Shown: positions 37,189 through 46,196, numbered from the stretch's first letter. The stretch: DNA of 64,000 nucleotides from Verrucomicrobiia bacterium (GCA_030427505.1 JAUICH010000004.1:1-64000); one strand, 5' to 3'. A program made the numbers and translations. Notes: a model not told the origin generated them from the letters alone.

Positions 37189-38271
37189 TCATACGCCATC
37201 GCCAAAGACAATTCCCACACTTCTCGCGGTTTGCACGATTTCTCCATCCGGATCCACCAATTTCAAGTGGCAAACCGCGTCCGCGATCGGGACCGATCCC
37301 ACCTGATATTGCTGGTAGCTGACCATACGGCCAAAATTCCCCTCCTCTATCATGGAGACGGCTTTCACGCCAAAGCGGGTAGCCAGGACACGATCCCAAC
37401 TGGTGGGGCTACCCCCGCGCTGCAGGTGGCCAAGAGTACAAGAGCGGGCTTCCTTGCCCGTGAGCCGCTCTATTTCCTTCGCCACCCGGTCACCGATCCC
37501 GCCCAGCTTGAATTCTCCGCCCGCCAGGTCTTCCGTCTTGTAGATCTGTTCGCCTCCTTCTTGTTTGGCGCCTTCGGCCACCACGATGAGGGAACTGTGC
37601 AGCCCGGCGGCATCCCGTTCCCGGACCTTTCTCGCCACTTCACTGAGTTGGAAAGGAATCTCGGGAATCAAGATGGCGTTCGCGCCACCGCCGATGCCTC
37701 CGAAGAGCGCGATCCACCCCGCGTGACGCCCCATCACCTCCACGACCATGGCGCGCTTGTGGCTCTGAGCGGTCCAGTGCAGGCGGTCCAGGGCCTCCAC
37801 CACAAAGGACACGGCGGAGTCGAACCCGAACGTCATCGTCGTGGCTTCCAGGTCGTTGTCGATCGTTTTAGGGACGCCAATGACGGGAATGCCAGCCTCG
37901 TGAAACTGGAGCGCCGTGGTCAGGGTGCCATCGCCGCCCACCACGATCAGTGCTTCCACCTCCAGGGATTTCAAGGTGCGCCGGGCTTTCTCAATCAGCT
38001 CGGCTGGAATCTTCATGACGCCACCTTCGCCAGCCTTTCCGGAAAAGTGGCCCCGGTTGGTGGTTCCCAAAATGGTACCGCCCAATTTCAGAATACCGGT
38101 CGTGGAAGCAGTGGTCAGGATCTGGAAGTCACCTGGCGGAAGCAGTCCTTCAAAGCCATCGCGGAAGCCGACAACCTGCCAGCCCAGCCGGGTGGCCGCG
38201 CCCACGACCCCATGGGTGACGGCATTCAGGCCAGGGCAGTCGCCGCCTCCATTGAGGATTCCGATTCTCAT
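37189..38271 (-). CDS. pfkA: 6-phosphofructokinase
   Basis: The 360 residues belong to the PfkA family, phosphorylating fructose 6-phosphate in glycolysis. MRIGILNGGGDCPGLNAV opens the nucleotide site, VGGDGTLTTA is at about 111-120 and PKTIDND at 134-140, with the catalytic Asp in TIDND; EVMGRHAGWIAL binds the sugar phosphate. The phosphoryl-donor positions read Gly (GGDGT) and Lys (PKTIDND). In this family Gly at the first site goes with ATP use and Asp with pyrophosphate, whereas Lys at the second is shared by PPi enzymes and some ATP enzymes. ATP is therefore the more likely donor but this is not certain. Confidence 0.92.
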   Translation of the reverse strand: MRIGILNGGGDCPGLNAVTHGVVGAATRLGWQVVGFRDGFEGLLPPGDFQILTTASTTGILKLGGTILGTTNRGHFSGKAGEGGVMKIPAELIEKARRTLKSLEVEALIVVGGDGTLTTALQFHEAGIPVIGVPKTIDNDLEATTMTFGFDSAVSFVVEALDRLHWTAQSHKRAMVVEVMGRHAGWIALFGGIGGGANAILIPEIPFQLSEVARKVRERDAAGLHSSLIVVAEGAKQEGGEQIYKTEDLAGGEFKLGGIGDRVAKEIERLTGKEARSCTLGHLQRGGSPTSWDRVLATRFGVKAVSMIEEGNFGRMVSYQQYQVGSVPIADAVCHLKLVDPDGEIVQTARSVGIVFGDGV

Positions 38272-38324
38272 GACCGAGCATCTTCAGGGACCCGCGCCTC
38301 GCGGCCGGAACCCGGCCGGATAGC

Positions 38325-39311
38325 TTATCGGGGCAACCGGAGCAAATCTTTGGCGCTGGCCACCGGCATCCCTCCATTAATCCAGGCTTCGTACTGGCCC
38401 CAGCCAGCCTGAATCAGTTGAGCCGTCTGCCCAAAACGATCGGGCGAATTCAATACCACGCAAACGATGCGGTAGGGAATCCGCCGCTTTTGATTCTCGT
38501 TCAGCGGAATGATCTTGTCTTGCTTCCTGGCGCTGGCGATGAGGCATTCGCCAGCCCGCTGCGTGGTACCGGTCTTCACGCCATCGACCCCGTAGGTTCC
38601 CAGCAGCTTGTTCGTGTTCTTCACGACGAAACTGAGACTTTGCCCCGCGCGATCGAAGGTGACCTGCCGCTCGGTTTGCGAACAGATGAAGTTGAAAGAC
38701 GGCTTCTTCAAGGCATACAGCGTCAGCAAGGCCATGTCCCGGGCTGAGGAGTATCCCACTTTTCCATAATGATCCAAGCCACTGGGATTGGTAAATTCCG
38801 TGCTGGTCATGCCCAGGGAAACGACCAGGGCATTCATCTGACCGACAAAGACTGACATGGGATCCCGGCCGCCGGCGCGCGCCATCATCTGCCTGCCAAA
38901 ATGTTCGGCCAAAGTGTTCGCCGCAACATTGTCCGAACCCAACATCGCGGAATGCAGGGCCGAGCGAACCGAGATACGGTCTCCCGGCGCAAGCCCCAGT
39001 GGGTTGGCGCCCCCGCCCGCAACGGCTTGGGGGGATACCATCATCATGTCCGACGTGCTGCCCCGGGAAGCATCGATCCAGTCCAGAACCACGCAAGCCG
39101 TCGCCACCTTCGTCAGGCTCGCCACCGGCACTTCCCGCTCGGACTTGTATTCTGACAGAATCTTCCCATGGGTGGCGTCCACCACGATGTAACTGGTTCT
39201 CCCCTGCGCGCCGGACTCTGGCACCGCGGCGCAGCTGAGAAGCGTCATGGAAAGAACATACAGCAGGACGTTCCTGCGGCGGCAAATACAGCAAAAAAGA
39301 TGGTCAGCCAT
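38325..39311 (-). CDS. D-alanyl-D-alanine carboxypeptidase (S11 penicillin-binding protein)
   Basis: This 328-residue serine peptidase trims the terminal D-Ala of peptidoglycan stem peptides. All three motifs are present: S65-L-T-K68 within VPVASLTKVATA, the SDN triad in MLGSDNVAANTLAEH, and KTG in GVKTGTTQRAG. The N-terminus is a signal peptide with a possible lipobox (LLSC, Cys27). There is no obvious C-terminal amphipathic anchor helix, so it may be lipid-anchored or soluble in the periplasm. It lies 53 bases upstream of pfkA on the same strand. Confidence 0.93.
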   Translation of the reverse strand: MADHLFCCICRRRNVLLYVLSMTLLSCAAVPESGAQGRTSYIVVDATHGKILSEYKSEREVPVASLTKVATACVVLDWIDASRGSTSDMMMVSPQAVAGGGANPLGLAPGDRISVRSALHSAMLGSDNVAANTLAEHFGRQMMARAGGRDPMSVFVGQMNALVVSLGMTSTEFTNPSGLDHYGKVGYSSARDMALLTLYALKKPSFNFICSQTERQVTFDRAGQSLSFVVKNTNKLLGTYGVDGVKTGTTQRAGECLIASARKQDKIIPLNENQKRRIPYRIVCVVLNSPDRFGQTAQLIQAGWGQYEAWINGGMPVASAKDLLRLPR

Positions 39312-39423
39312 GGAAATTACGGGACGCGGGTTTATTGGCGCTCAATCTATCGAAGGCAATACGCTAGGCAACCGTAAATGGATTGGCGCACTTCTGGCGA
39401 TCCAGGCGTCTGCCTGAAAATTG

Positions 39424-39461
39424 AAAAACCCCGTTTCGGCTTACTCGAGGCCGAAACGAGG
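39424..39461 (-). terminator. Intrinsic terminator after the small HTH gene
   Basis: On the minus strand a stem formed by CCTCGTTTCGGC and GCCGAAACGGGG is followed directly by TTTTTC. It lies about 40 bases past the stop of the HTH gene at 39500 and is a textbook rho-independent terminator. It isolates that gene from the carboxypeptidase gene downstream. Confidence 0.88.
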
Positions 39462-39499
39462 TATTCGATCAAACTTCAGATGAAAGCGGCAGCGCTGAG

Positions 39500-39844
39500 T
39501 TACAGCATTGCCTTGAGACTTTCATACTCACTTTGCAGCTCTTCAATTTGCTCCTGAATTTCCATCAGGCGCTGAAGCACTGAGCTGGTATCGGAAGAAG
39601 CGGCCGCGGCCGGAGCTGCCTTGCGGCGTCCGCCCTTGCGAGTAGCCTTGCGGGCCGCGGGAGCGGCCTTCTTGCTGGCTCCCTTTTTCCCTTTCACTCC
39701 AGCTTTCTTGAGCCACTGAGCCACTGTAATCGGGCTCAACTCATATTCTTTTGCCGCGGCGGACTGACCACCACGACCGTTTTCCTGGTTGTATTTCACA
39801 ACGAAATCAACCACTTCCTGCTTCTTTTCGGGGCTGTAACGCAT
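39500..39844 (-). CDS. Small HTH protein with histone-like Lys/Ala tail and coiled coil
   Basis: This 114-residue protein has three parts. Residues 1-48 form a helix-turn-helix like the N-terminal domain of transposases and Psq proteins (SPEKKQEVVDFVVKYNQENG, then SAAAKEYELSPITVAQWLKK). Residues 49-80 are a Lys/Arg/Ala/Gly tail (KGKKGASKKAAPAARK and on), very like histone H1 or HU-tail sequences. Residues 85-114 are a predicted coiled coil rich in Leu and Glu (VLQRLMEIQEQIEELQSEYESL). No catalytic domain is present, so it is not a transposase. It is a single-gene unit with its own terminator. I infer a nucleoid-associated or DNA-bridging protein; it could also be a regulator. Confidence 0.85.
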   Translation of the reverse strand: MRYSPEKKQEVVDFVVKYNQENGRGGQSAAAKEYELSPITVAQWLKKAGVKGKKGASKKAAPAARKATRKGGRRKAAPAAAASSDTSSVLQRLMEIQEQIEELQSEYESLKAML

Positions 39845-40310
39845 AGGTATAAATCTTTGGCGAAAAGTGATTATTATAGGGCCTCACGGCTCACAAACAA
39901 TCCTTTTTATGAAAATAGTGTCTTTCCTCCAAGTAGCCGGATCACCTAGGTTTCTACTTTAATATACTAAGTCAATTCGCGACATTTACCCAAAATCGAT
40001 GCTGAGGTTTTCAGCGCAAAAAGCATCAGAAATATCCGTTGCGAATACGGAATACGCGGGAGTCTTCGCAAAAATCGCGTCCTTCTTTGAAACCGCTGGA
40101 GGTGTTTCCTGACCCGTTCCCGAGAATTCCGGGCAAATAATAAATTCAACTAAGCGATCTTGTACTAGTTGGCGCCTTCCTCCTTACCGGTTTCGGTTCC
40201 TGCTTTTGGTCAAATTCAGAATTCGGCGGCATTCTATGTACTTTCTCTTTCCCGGTAATTTCTGTAAAGCTACACAGCTACCACAGCCAATCTCCCTCCC
40301 CTATTGCGCG
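39845..40310. other. AT-rich divergent intergenic region
   Basis: About 465 bases separate the small HTH gene (minus) from the membrane protein gene (plus). Runs such as 39955-39972 are distinctly AT-rich compared with the rest of the window, as expected for promoters of an abundant DNA-binding protein. A weak basic 60-residue frame at 39967-40149 has no convincing start or family and was not called. Confidence 0.5.
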
Positions 40311-40910
40311 ATGTCTTTAACCCCCTCATCAGATTCCGACCTTCCCACGCATTCGTCAGTCTTCAGGGATATTCTCAGTGCCGCTCTCGCCTTTGCGCTG
40401 GTTTCGGTCCTCTCATTCTCCATCTGGGCCTTCGGAAGCTCGTTTGCCAAAGGTCCCGCCATACTCTATTCCCTGTGCGCGTTGGTGTTTTTGGCAGGAG
40501 GCGGACTATCCATGATACCCATCCTTAGAAAGAGGATGAGCGCTCCAAAGTATGCCGGGCTTTTCCTGGTTTCCTTTCTAGCCTATGCCATCCTCTGGTG
40601 CGCCGGATGGTTTGGTCTGCGTGGCAAGGCGGGCGAGATCTTTGGCTCCATGGCGGGAATTCTGGCTCTCTGCTGGATCCACCGGATCGCGTTTCGCTAT
40701 AGCGGTCCCTGGCTTCTCTGGGCAGGCTTTCTATTTCTGACCCATTCGGCGGGCTATTTCCTGGGAGACTGGATTTTTCAGACCGCCAAGGGTTGGCCGC
40801 CCTATTTGCCCAAGCTGGTCTGGGGATTTCTATATGGCGCCGGTTTCGGAGCGGGGCTGGGCTGGCTGTTGAATGAATTTCAAAGGCCAGCTTCGCCAAC
40901 GAAGGGCTAG
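40311..40910 (+). CDS. Predicted multi-pass membrane protein of unknown function
   Basis: From the ATG at 40311 the product has about 199 residues; the frame is open to 40206 but that extension lacks protein character. After a Ser/Pro-rich N-terminus there are about six hydrophobic segments (AALAFALVSVLSFSIWAFG, ILYSLCALVFLAGGGLSMI, AGLFLVSFLAYAILWCAGWF, GSMAGILALCWIHRIAF, WLLWAGFLFLTHSAGYFLG, LVWGFLYGAGFGAGLGWLL). No motif points to a function. It stands alone between two minus-strand genes. Confidence 0.65.
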   Translation: MSLTPSSDSDLPTHSSVFRDILSAALAFALVSVLSFSIWAFGSSFAKGPAILYSLCALVFLAGGGLSMIPILRKRMSAPKYAGLFLVSFLAYAILWCAGWFGLRGKAGEIFGSMAGILALCWIHRIAFRYSGPWLLWAGFLFLTHSAGYFLGDWIFQTAKGWPPYLPKLVWGFLYGAGFGAGLGWLLNEFQRPASPTKG

Positions 40911-40966
40911 TGCTCAGACAAATCCCCTAACCGCCCGGAATAGATGAGAAAGGAAGACTGAATCAG

Positions 40967-40980
40967 CGCCGCAAGCGGCG
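40967..40980. terminator. Short GC hairpin downstream of the membrane protein gene
   Basis: CGCCGCAAGCGGCG can form a five-base-pair stem with a CAAG loop and is followed by AATTTTC on the plus strand. It lies about 55 bases after the membrane protein stop. The T-run is weak, so terminator function is only possible. Confidence 0.35.
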
Positions 40981-41140
40981 AATTTTCAATAGACGCGGCC
41001 CATTTTCCGCCTGGCTGCGTTCCGCTTCACTCCATGGGGACCACCCAACGCCATTCAGCGAGCCTTGCCAGCCGAAAAATGGTCTCGCGCCGGGCAGTCC
41101 GCATATTTGTCCAAACACCCTAGCCCCTTTGCCACGGAGA

Positions 41141-43045
41141 TCAGGGCCGCCATCTTTGAAAAGCCTCGATGGCTTCATACTCCGCCATGCCCAGTGAGTC
41201 GTAGTTTTTCGCGATTTCCCGGTTCTGGTCGGCGGTCGAAAGTTCTTCTCGTCCGATTGATTGAAACTTCCGCACCGCATCCATCTTCAAGGCCAATTGA
41301 TCCGGACTCATGGGAACCGCCATGTCTATCTCGTGAGAATCCACCCGCTTGTCGCGTCCCCGGTATAGCCAGACGAAACAGTTCCCCAGCCAGGATTGCT
41401 CCTTCAATTGCTCCAGGGAAGATCTGAGGGCAGTGAAACACAAGGCCTGAACCGAAGAGGGATCCGCCGCGCTACCCGTGGCGAATATCTGGTGAGGCTC
41501 TATTCTTTCCAAAACCTTCTTCACAATGGCGACGTCGTCATCCGTCAGGTGGAACCGCCGGTAGCGCCCCTTTTCATAAAAAGGCATATCGACGAATAAG
41601 TTAGTAGAATCTCCCGCTCCAAATACTTTGGAGGCATCCCGGGCTTCTCCACGCAGGATGAGCCCCTTCAGCCGGCGAACATTTTCAGGATCGATCCCGA
41701 ACTCTCCCTTTTCGTCCAATTGCGCGATGATACTGGCGGCATAGGACGTCTGGCTTTTCCAGCCCTCGTCTCCTAACACTTCCCCCATTTCCAGAATGAC
41801 ACTGGAAAATTTCCGCGCGGCCACATCGGACACCCGCAGGCTTCCGGATGTTTGATATACAATGGTCACCTGGTGTCCCTGATCCACGAGCCGGTGGATG
41901 GTGCCCCCCATGGAAGTCACGGCGTCCTGTGGCTCCGGACTGAAAATGACGACTCGCTTGGGATAGGGCTGTGCCCGCTCTGGCCGGTTGGTGTCATCCG
42001 AACCTTTCTTCCCGCCCGGCCAGCCGGTGATGGTATGCTGGAGCTGATTGAAGACCCGGATATTAATATCATATGATGGGCCCTGCTCGGTCAGAAGTTC
42101 ACCGACTCCGTTTTCGTTGTATTCCTCATCGACCAGCTTCAGGACCGGCTTGTCCAAAGTTGTGGCCAGCCAGACTACGGAGCGTTTCTCCAGCTCTTCA
42201 TCCCAGGTAACGGAACGAACCAGCCACGGGCGGCAGGAGCGGGTGAGTTGAGAGGCCGCTGCCGTATCGACCAAGAAGGTGGCATTGGGGTGTTCCTGAA
42301 GGAAGCTGGCGGACACCTGGTCGGTCACCGTTCCTTCCACTGCCGAGTGCACGATCTCCGCTTTGTTCTCGCCCCAGGCCATCAGTACCAGGCTCCGGGC
42401 CGCCAGAATGGTGCCCACCCCCATGGTAATGGCGAAGCGCGGTACATTCGCTTCGCCAAGGAAGTCCGCCGCCGCGTCCTGCCGCGTCACCCGGTCCAGG
42501 GTAATCATGCGGGTTTGGGAGTCGCGCGTGGAACCGGGTTCGTTAAAACCAATGTGACCCGTTCGGCCAATGCCGAGAATCTGCAGATCGATTCCTCCGG
42601 CCTCTTCAATTTTCCGCTCATATTCGCGGCAGTAGTCATAGACCTCGTCCACCGGCAGGGTACCATCCGGCACATGCACGTTCTCCGGCGGCATGTCCAC
42701 ATGGGCGAACAACTGATCCTGCATGAAGGAAAAATAGCTTTCGCGGTGGTCTCGCTCCAAACCGCAGTATTCGTCCAAGTTGAAGGAGATCACGTTCCGG
42801 AAGCTCAGCCCTTCTTCCTTGTGAAGGCGCACCAGTTCCCGATAGAACGGCACCGGAGTGGAACCCGTGGCCAGCCCCAGCACCGCGGTCCGGCCTTCCG
42901 CCTGACGGGCGCGAATGAGATCCGCCACTTCAGCCGCCAAACGGGCGCTGGCCTCGGCCGGCGTGGGAAAGATCAACGTACGGGCCTTCTCAAATCTTTC
43001 TTCCTGGGTGAGCCGCTTTCCGGCGGATTCGATGATACTGCTCAT
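41141..43045 (-). CDS. nagB: Glucosamine-6-phosphate deaminase fused to a degenerate PIG-L/LmbE deacetylase domain
   Basis: This 634-residue protein has residues about 20-290 as NagB, converting glucosamine 6-phosphate to fructose 6-phosphate and ammonia: VLGLATGSTPVPFYRELVRL, ISFNLDEYCGL, GIGRTGHIGFNEPGS. The rest resembles the PIG-L/LmbE de-N-acetylase domain found in long NagB proteins of Bacteroidetes and relatives. There the zinc motif is normally SPHPDDD followed by SMGGT; here residues 369-379 read SPEPQDAVTSM, losing the His-Pro-Asp-Asp ligands. The later ADPHGTHR-like site reads ADPSSVQA. The second domain is therefore probably not catalytic and may be regulatory or structural. The gene is divergent from the sulfatase at 43153, consistent with use of sulfated amino-sugar glycans. 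Confidence 0.9.
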   Translation of the reverse strand: MSSIIESAGKRLTQEERFEKARTLIFPTPAEASARLAAEVADLIRARQAEGRTAVLGLATGSTPVPFYRELVRLHKEEGLSFRNVISFNLDEYCGLERDHRESYFSFMQDQLFAHVDMPPENVHVPDGTLPVDEVYDYCREYERKIEEAGGIDLQILGIGRTGHIGFNEPGSTRDSQTRMITLDRVTRQDAAADFLGEANVPRFAITMGVGTILAARSLVLMAWGENKAEIVHSAVEGTVTDQVSASFLQEHPNATFLVDTAAASQLTRSCRPWLVRSVTWDEELEKRSVVWLATTLDKPVLKLVDEEYNENGVGELLTEQGPSYDINIRVFNQLQHTITGWPGGKKGSDDTNRPERAQPYPKRVVIFSPEPQDAVTSMGGTIHRLVDQGHQVTIVYQTSGSLRVSDVAARKFSSVILEMGEVLGDEGWKSQTSYAASIIAQLDEKGEFGIDPENVRRLKGLILRGEARDASKVFGAGDSTNLFVDMPFYEKGRYRRFHLTDDDVAIVKKVLERIEPHQIFATGSAADPSSVQALCFTALRSSLEQLKEQSWLGNCFVWLYRGRDKRVDSHEIDMAVPMSPDQLALKMDAVRKFQSIGREELSTADQNREIAKNYDSLGMAEYEAIEAFQRWRP

Positions 43046-43152
43046 GGGATTTCTCTGGGGGGCGCTTGCGCGCTAAAGCATTAGAGAATCGCCGGGGGCT
43101 GGCAAACAGAATCGCTTTGCCATTGCCAGACCCCTCCTCTACCCTCCTTTCC

Positions 43153-44562
43153 ATGACCCCAGCCCGATTTTTCACGGCCATTACCGCCACGTTTTTTCTA
43201 TGTGTTTTCACTTTTGCCGGGAGAGTTTCGGCGGAAGATCGCCCTCCGAACTTTGTGGTCATCTTCGCGGACGACCTCGGCTATGGGGACCTGTCCTGCT
43301 TTGGGCATCCCACCATTCGCACTCCCAATCTGGACCGCATGGCGGCGGAAGGGCAGAAGTGGACAAACTTCTATGTGGCCGCCTGTGTCTGCACGCCCAG
43401 CCGCGCCGGGCTGCTGACGGGCCGTTATCCGGTTCGCAATGGGATGGCTTCGGATAAGAAACGTGTGCTCTTTCCGGAGTCCACGGGCGGCCTGCCGCAG
43501 AGCGAGATCACCATTGCCCGCATGCTGAAGCAGAAGGACTATGCCACTGCCGCCGTGGGCAAATGGCACCTGGGTCACCTGCCTGAGTTCCTGCCCACCA
43601 GCCACGGTTTCGACTCTTTCTTCGGTATCCCGTATTCGAACGACATGGATCGCGTGGCCAGCAAGGGCAAGCATCGCGACCTGATCCTTAACCCTAAAGT
43701 GGAGTACTTTAACGTGCCCCTGATGAGGAATGAAGAGATCGTGGAACGTCCAGCGGACCAGACCACCATCACTCGCCGCTACACAGAGGAAGCCGTCTCT
43801 TTCATTAAAAAGGAAAAGGACCATCCATTTTTCCTCTACCTGGCTCATTCCATGCCGCATGTGCCGCTGTTTCGCTCGCCGGAGTTCGAAGGCGTCAGCG
43901 ACCGGGGGTTTTATGGCGACGTGATTGAGGAAGTAGATTGGTCGGTGGGTCAAGTGCTGAACGCCCTGCGAAAAGAAGGCCTGGCGGAGAATACCCTGGT
44001 CGTGTTCACGTCTGACAACGGTCCCTGGCTTCTCTTCGATCAGCAGGGAGGCTCCGCGGGGCTGTTACGCGATGGCAAGGGCAGTGCCTGGGAAGGCGGC
44101 ATGAGAGAGCCCACCATCTTCTGGTGGCCCGGCAAGTTGAAACAGGGCCCCGTGCATGACATGGGAAGCACGCTGGACTTGCTGCCTACCTTTGCAGCCC
44201 TTTCCGGCGCGCAAAAGCCAGAGGACCGTGTCCTGGATGGCTACGATATCTCCCCCGCCCTTCTTGGCACCGGACCCAGCCCCCGGCAGGAAATGTACTA
44301 CCACCAGGACGTGGAACTCTATGCGGTGCGTTCAGGCTGGTACAAATGCTACTTCAAAACCATGACCTCCTACATCGGGCAAAAGGAACCGGACGTGCAC
44401 GACCCACCGCTGCTCTTCGACCTGGGTTCGGACCCCTCCGAAAAATATGACATTGCCGCGGAGCATCCTGACATTATTGCCAAGATGCGCGAACTGGCGA
44501 AAAAGCATCTCGATTCACTTAAGCCGGTGGAGAACCAACTGGAAAAGCATGTCACGAACTAG
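43153..44562 (+). CDS. Sulfatase (arylsulfatase A family)
   Basis: Starting at the ATG at 43153, just before a signal peptide (FFTAITATFFLCVFTFAGRVSA), the enzyme has 469 residues. Sulfatase landmarks are NFVVIFADDLGYGDLSC, the formylglycine motif C80-T-P-S-R84 in ACVCTPSRAGLLTGRYP, AVGKWHLGH, HSMPHVPLF, VFTSDNGPW and near the end LFDLGSDPSEKYD. It hydrolyses a sulfate ester, probably on a sulfated sugar, after maturation of Cys80 by a formylglycine-generating or anaerobic maturase not seen in the window. It is related to the sulfatase domain at 27718 but without the esterase part. It lies about 110 bases from the divergent nagB start. Confidence 0.93.
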   Translation: MTPARFFTAITATFFLCVFTFAGRVSAEDRPPNFVVIFADDLGYGDLSCFGHPTIRTPNLDRMAAEGQKWTNFYVAACVCTPSRAGLLTGRYPVRNGMASDKKRVLFPESTGGLPQSEITIARMLKQKDYATAAVGKWHLGHLPEFLPTSHGFDSFFGIPYSNDMDRVASKGKHRDLILNPKVEYFNVPLMRNEEIVERPADQTTITRRYTEEAVSFIKKEKDHPFFLYLAHSMPHVPLFRSPEFEGVSDRGFYGDVIEEVDWSVGQVLNALRKEGLAENTLVVFTSDNGPWLLFDQQGGSAGLLRDGKGSAWEGGMREPTIFWWPGKLKQGPVHDMGSTLDLLPTFAALSGAQKPEDRVLDGYDISPALLGTGPSPRQEMYYHQDVELYAVRSGWYKCYFKTMTSYIGQKEPDVHDPPLLFDLGSDPSEKYDIAAEHPDIIAKMRELAKKHLDSLKPVENQLEKHVTN

Positions 44563-44627
44563 CGTGTAGCGTGGCGTTTCATTTCCGGAGACCGCCCTTC
44601 CCCTTCGCCTGAAACCGCGACGCTTGA

Positions 44628-45302
44628 ATGTCCTCCTTTAAAGACGGGAAATCTCCGCAGCGCGATCCGGAAACCCGGTCGGAGAAGATCGTGCTATGGG
44701 TCTTCGGGCTCCTCTTTGTGGGGCTGATGCTGGTGGAGGTCATGCGCGACTATCAGCCGGCCAAACTCAGCATTCCCTTTTTCCTCATTTCGTGGCCGAT
44801 CCTGCTGGTTCTCCACGAGATGGGTCATGCTCTGACCGCCCGCTGCCTGGGCTGGGAAGTAAAGCTTGTCAGCATAGGCTTTGGCGCGGTGCGCTGGCGC
44901 ACCCGCTGGCTGGGGATGCCGGTGGAAGTGCGCACCTTCCCCATCTCCGGCTTTGCCCTGCCCCAACCCAGGGATCTGATCGCTCCCAGGCTGAAGACTT
45001 TTCTCACCTATGCGGGCGGCCCCGGCGTGGAGATCTTCCTCGTCCTGGGGCTGGCCATTATTTTCACGCCGGCAACCCTCCTCACAGCGACCGATTCCGT
45101 TCCGATCATTGCCACGCAGAGTTTCTGCGTGGCGGCTCTCATGGGAATCTTCTTCACCCTCCTTCCCTTTCCCGCGGAAATGGAAGACGGCAGCCAGTCC
45201 TGGTCCGACGGCCTGGGGATGATCCTGTGCTGGCGCTTACCCGACGAGTATTTTCATCGGGTGGTTAGCGGGGATGGAGGGGAAGAAACCGCCCCGTCAT
45301 AG
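44628..45302 (+). CDS. Site-2-protease-like (M50) membrane protein
   Basis: This 224-residue membrane protein carries the zinc-protease motif HEMGH (residues 63-67) in a hydrophobic context, FFLISWPILLVLHEMGHALTA. Further membrane segments are at about 20-37, 135-155 and 160-185. Near the C-terminus FTLLPFPAEMEDGSQSWSDG resembles the NxxPxxxxDG element that supplies the third ligand in M50 proteases. It lacks a PDZ domain, so it is a minimal form. Substrates are unknown. Its end overlaps the convergent SDR gene by six bases. Confidence 0.78.
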   Translation: MSSFKDGKSPQRDPETRSEKIVLWVFGLLFVGLMLVEVMRDYQPAKLSIPFFLISWPILLVLHEMGHALTARCLGWEVKLVSIGFGAVRWRTRWLGMPVEVRTFPISGFALPQPRDLIAPRLKTFLTYAGGPGVEIFLVLGLAIIFTPATLLTATDSVPIIATQSFCVAALMGIFFTLLPFPAEMEDGSQSWSDGLGMILCWRLPDEYFHRVVSGDGGEETAPS

Positions 45303-46067
45303 GGCCCGGGCAAAGGCGCCGCCGTCCACCAGCAGGACTTCGCCCGTGACGTAGCTGCTGGCTTCGCTGGCCAGGAAAATGGCCGGGCCGGCGATCTCGC
45401 GGGTCTGGCCCCAGCGGTCGAGCGCGGTGCGGTCGGAAAACTCTTTCTTCTCCACGTCACTCAGGAGGCTCATGGGCAGGTCGGTCAGGAAGGGGCCAGG
45501 CGCGATGCAGTTAACCGTGATATTGTCTTTCCCCAAATCCAACGCGCTGGCCTTGGCCATGCCAATCAGGGCGGATTTGGTCGCCGAGTAAACGTTCCGC
45601 GCTTTCTTGGACCCCACCCCCAACACGGAGGAAATGTGAATGATCCGGCCCCACTTCCGCTCTTTCATCTGCGGCACCAGGGCGCGGGTGAGGCGCATGA
45701 TGCTGGTCAGGTTCAGTTCCACGATGCGATCCCAGTTTTCGTCCGTGATCTTGTCGATCGGTTCCGGGGTGTTGGAGCCCGCGTTGTTGATCAGGATGTC
45801 CACCCGGCCAAATTTCGCCATGGCTTCCAGGGCCAGTGCGTCGGTTTCGGCGCGGTCGGTCATGTCCACGACCTTCCACTCCACGCGGCGCCCGAGCCCG
45901 TCCGCGATTTCCACGGCGGCGGATTCCAGTTCCTCTGCCGAGCGGCTGCAGATCATCACGTCCGCGCCGCACTCCGCCAGGCCCCGCGCCATGGCTTTGC
46001 CCAGTCCTTTACTGCCGCCGGTGACCAGCGCCACCTTACCCGTGAGGTCGAAAAGATCGCAATTCAT
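45297..46067 (-). CDS. Short-chain dehydrogenase/reductase
   Basis: This 256-residue classical SDR shows the NAD(P)-binding TGGSKGLG near the N-terminus, NNAG at about 90-95, and the catalytic Ser (HISSVLG) and Tyr-Lys pair (YSATK). GWDRIVELNLT-type wording (ENWDRIVELNLTS) and the C-terminal VTGEVLLVDGGA are normal. It oxidises or reduces a hydroxyl, most likely on a sugar acid given its neighbours: it is divergent from a UxaA-family dehydratase at 46197 and near a FAH-family hydrolase at 48017. Gluconate- or 2-keto-3-deoxy-sugar-acid dehydrogenases are the closest types by style; the exact substrate is not established. Confidence 0.9.
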   Translation of the reverse strand: MNCDLFDLTGKVALVTGGSKGLGKAMARGLAECGADVMICSRSAEELESAAVEIADGLGRRVEWKVVDMTDRAETDALALEAMAKFGRVDILINNAGSNTPEPIDKITDENWDRIVELNLTSIMRLTRALVPQMKERKWGRIIHISSVLGVGSKKARNVYSATKSALIGMAKASALDLGKDNITVNCIAPGPFLTDLPMSLLSDVEKKEFSDRTALDRWGQTREIAGPAIFLASEASSYVTGEVLLVDGGAFARAL

Positions 46068-46196
46068 AGGCTGCGATCATGGCCGCGACGCCACGCGCGA
46101 GCAAGCGGTTTACGGCAATCTTTAGCGGTCCGCGGAACGCAATGCCGCCGCACGGCGTGCTTGCGTGTCCGCCTCCCGGCGCTATGCTCCGCGCAG

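Noticed and set aside
39500-39844. Calling the small HTH gene a transposase fragment
   Set aside because: It has its own start, basic tail, coiled coil and terminator, and there are no inverted repeats or catalytic domain around it.
45636-46196. N-terminal extension of the uxaA reading frame
   Set aside because: It runs antisense through the well-supported SDR gene. The ATG at 46197 gives a normal UxaA N-terminus.
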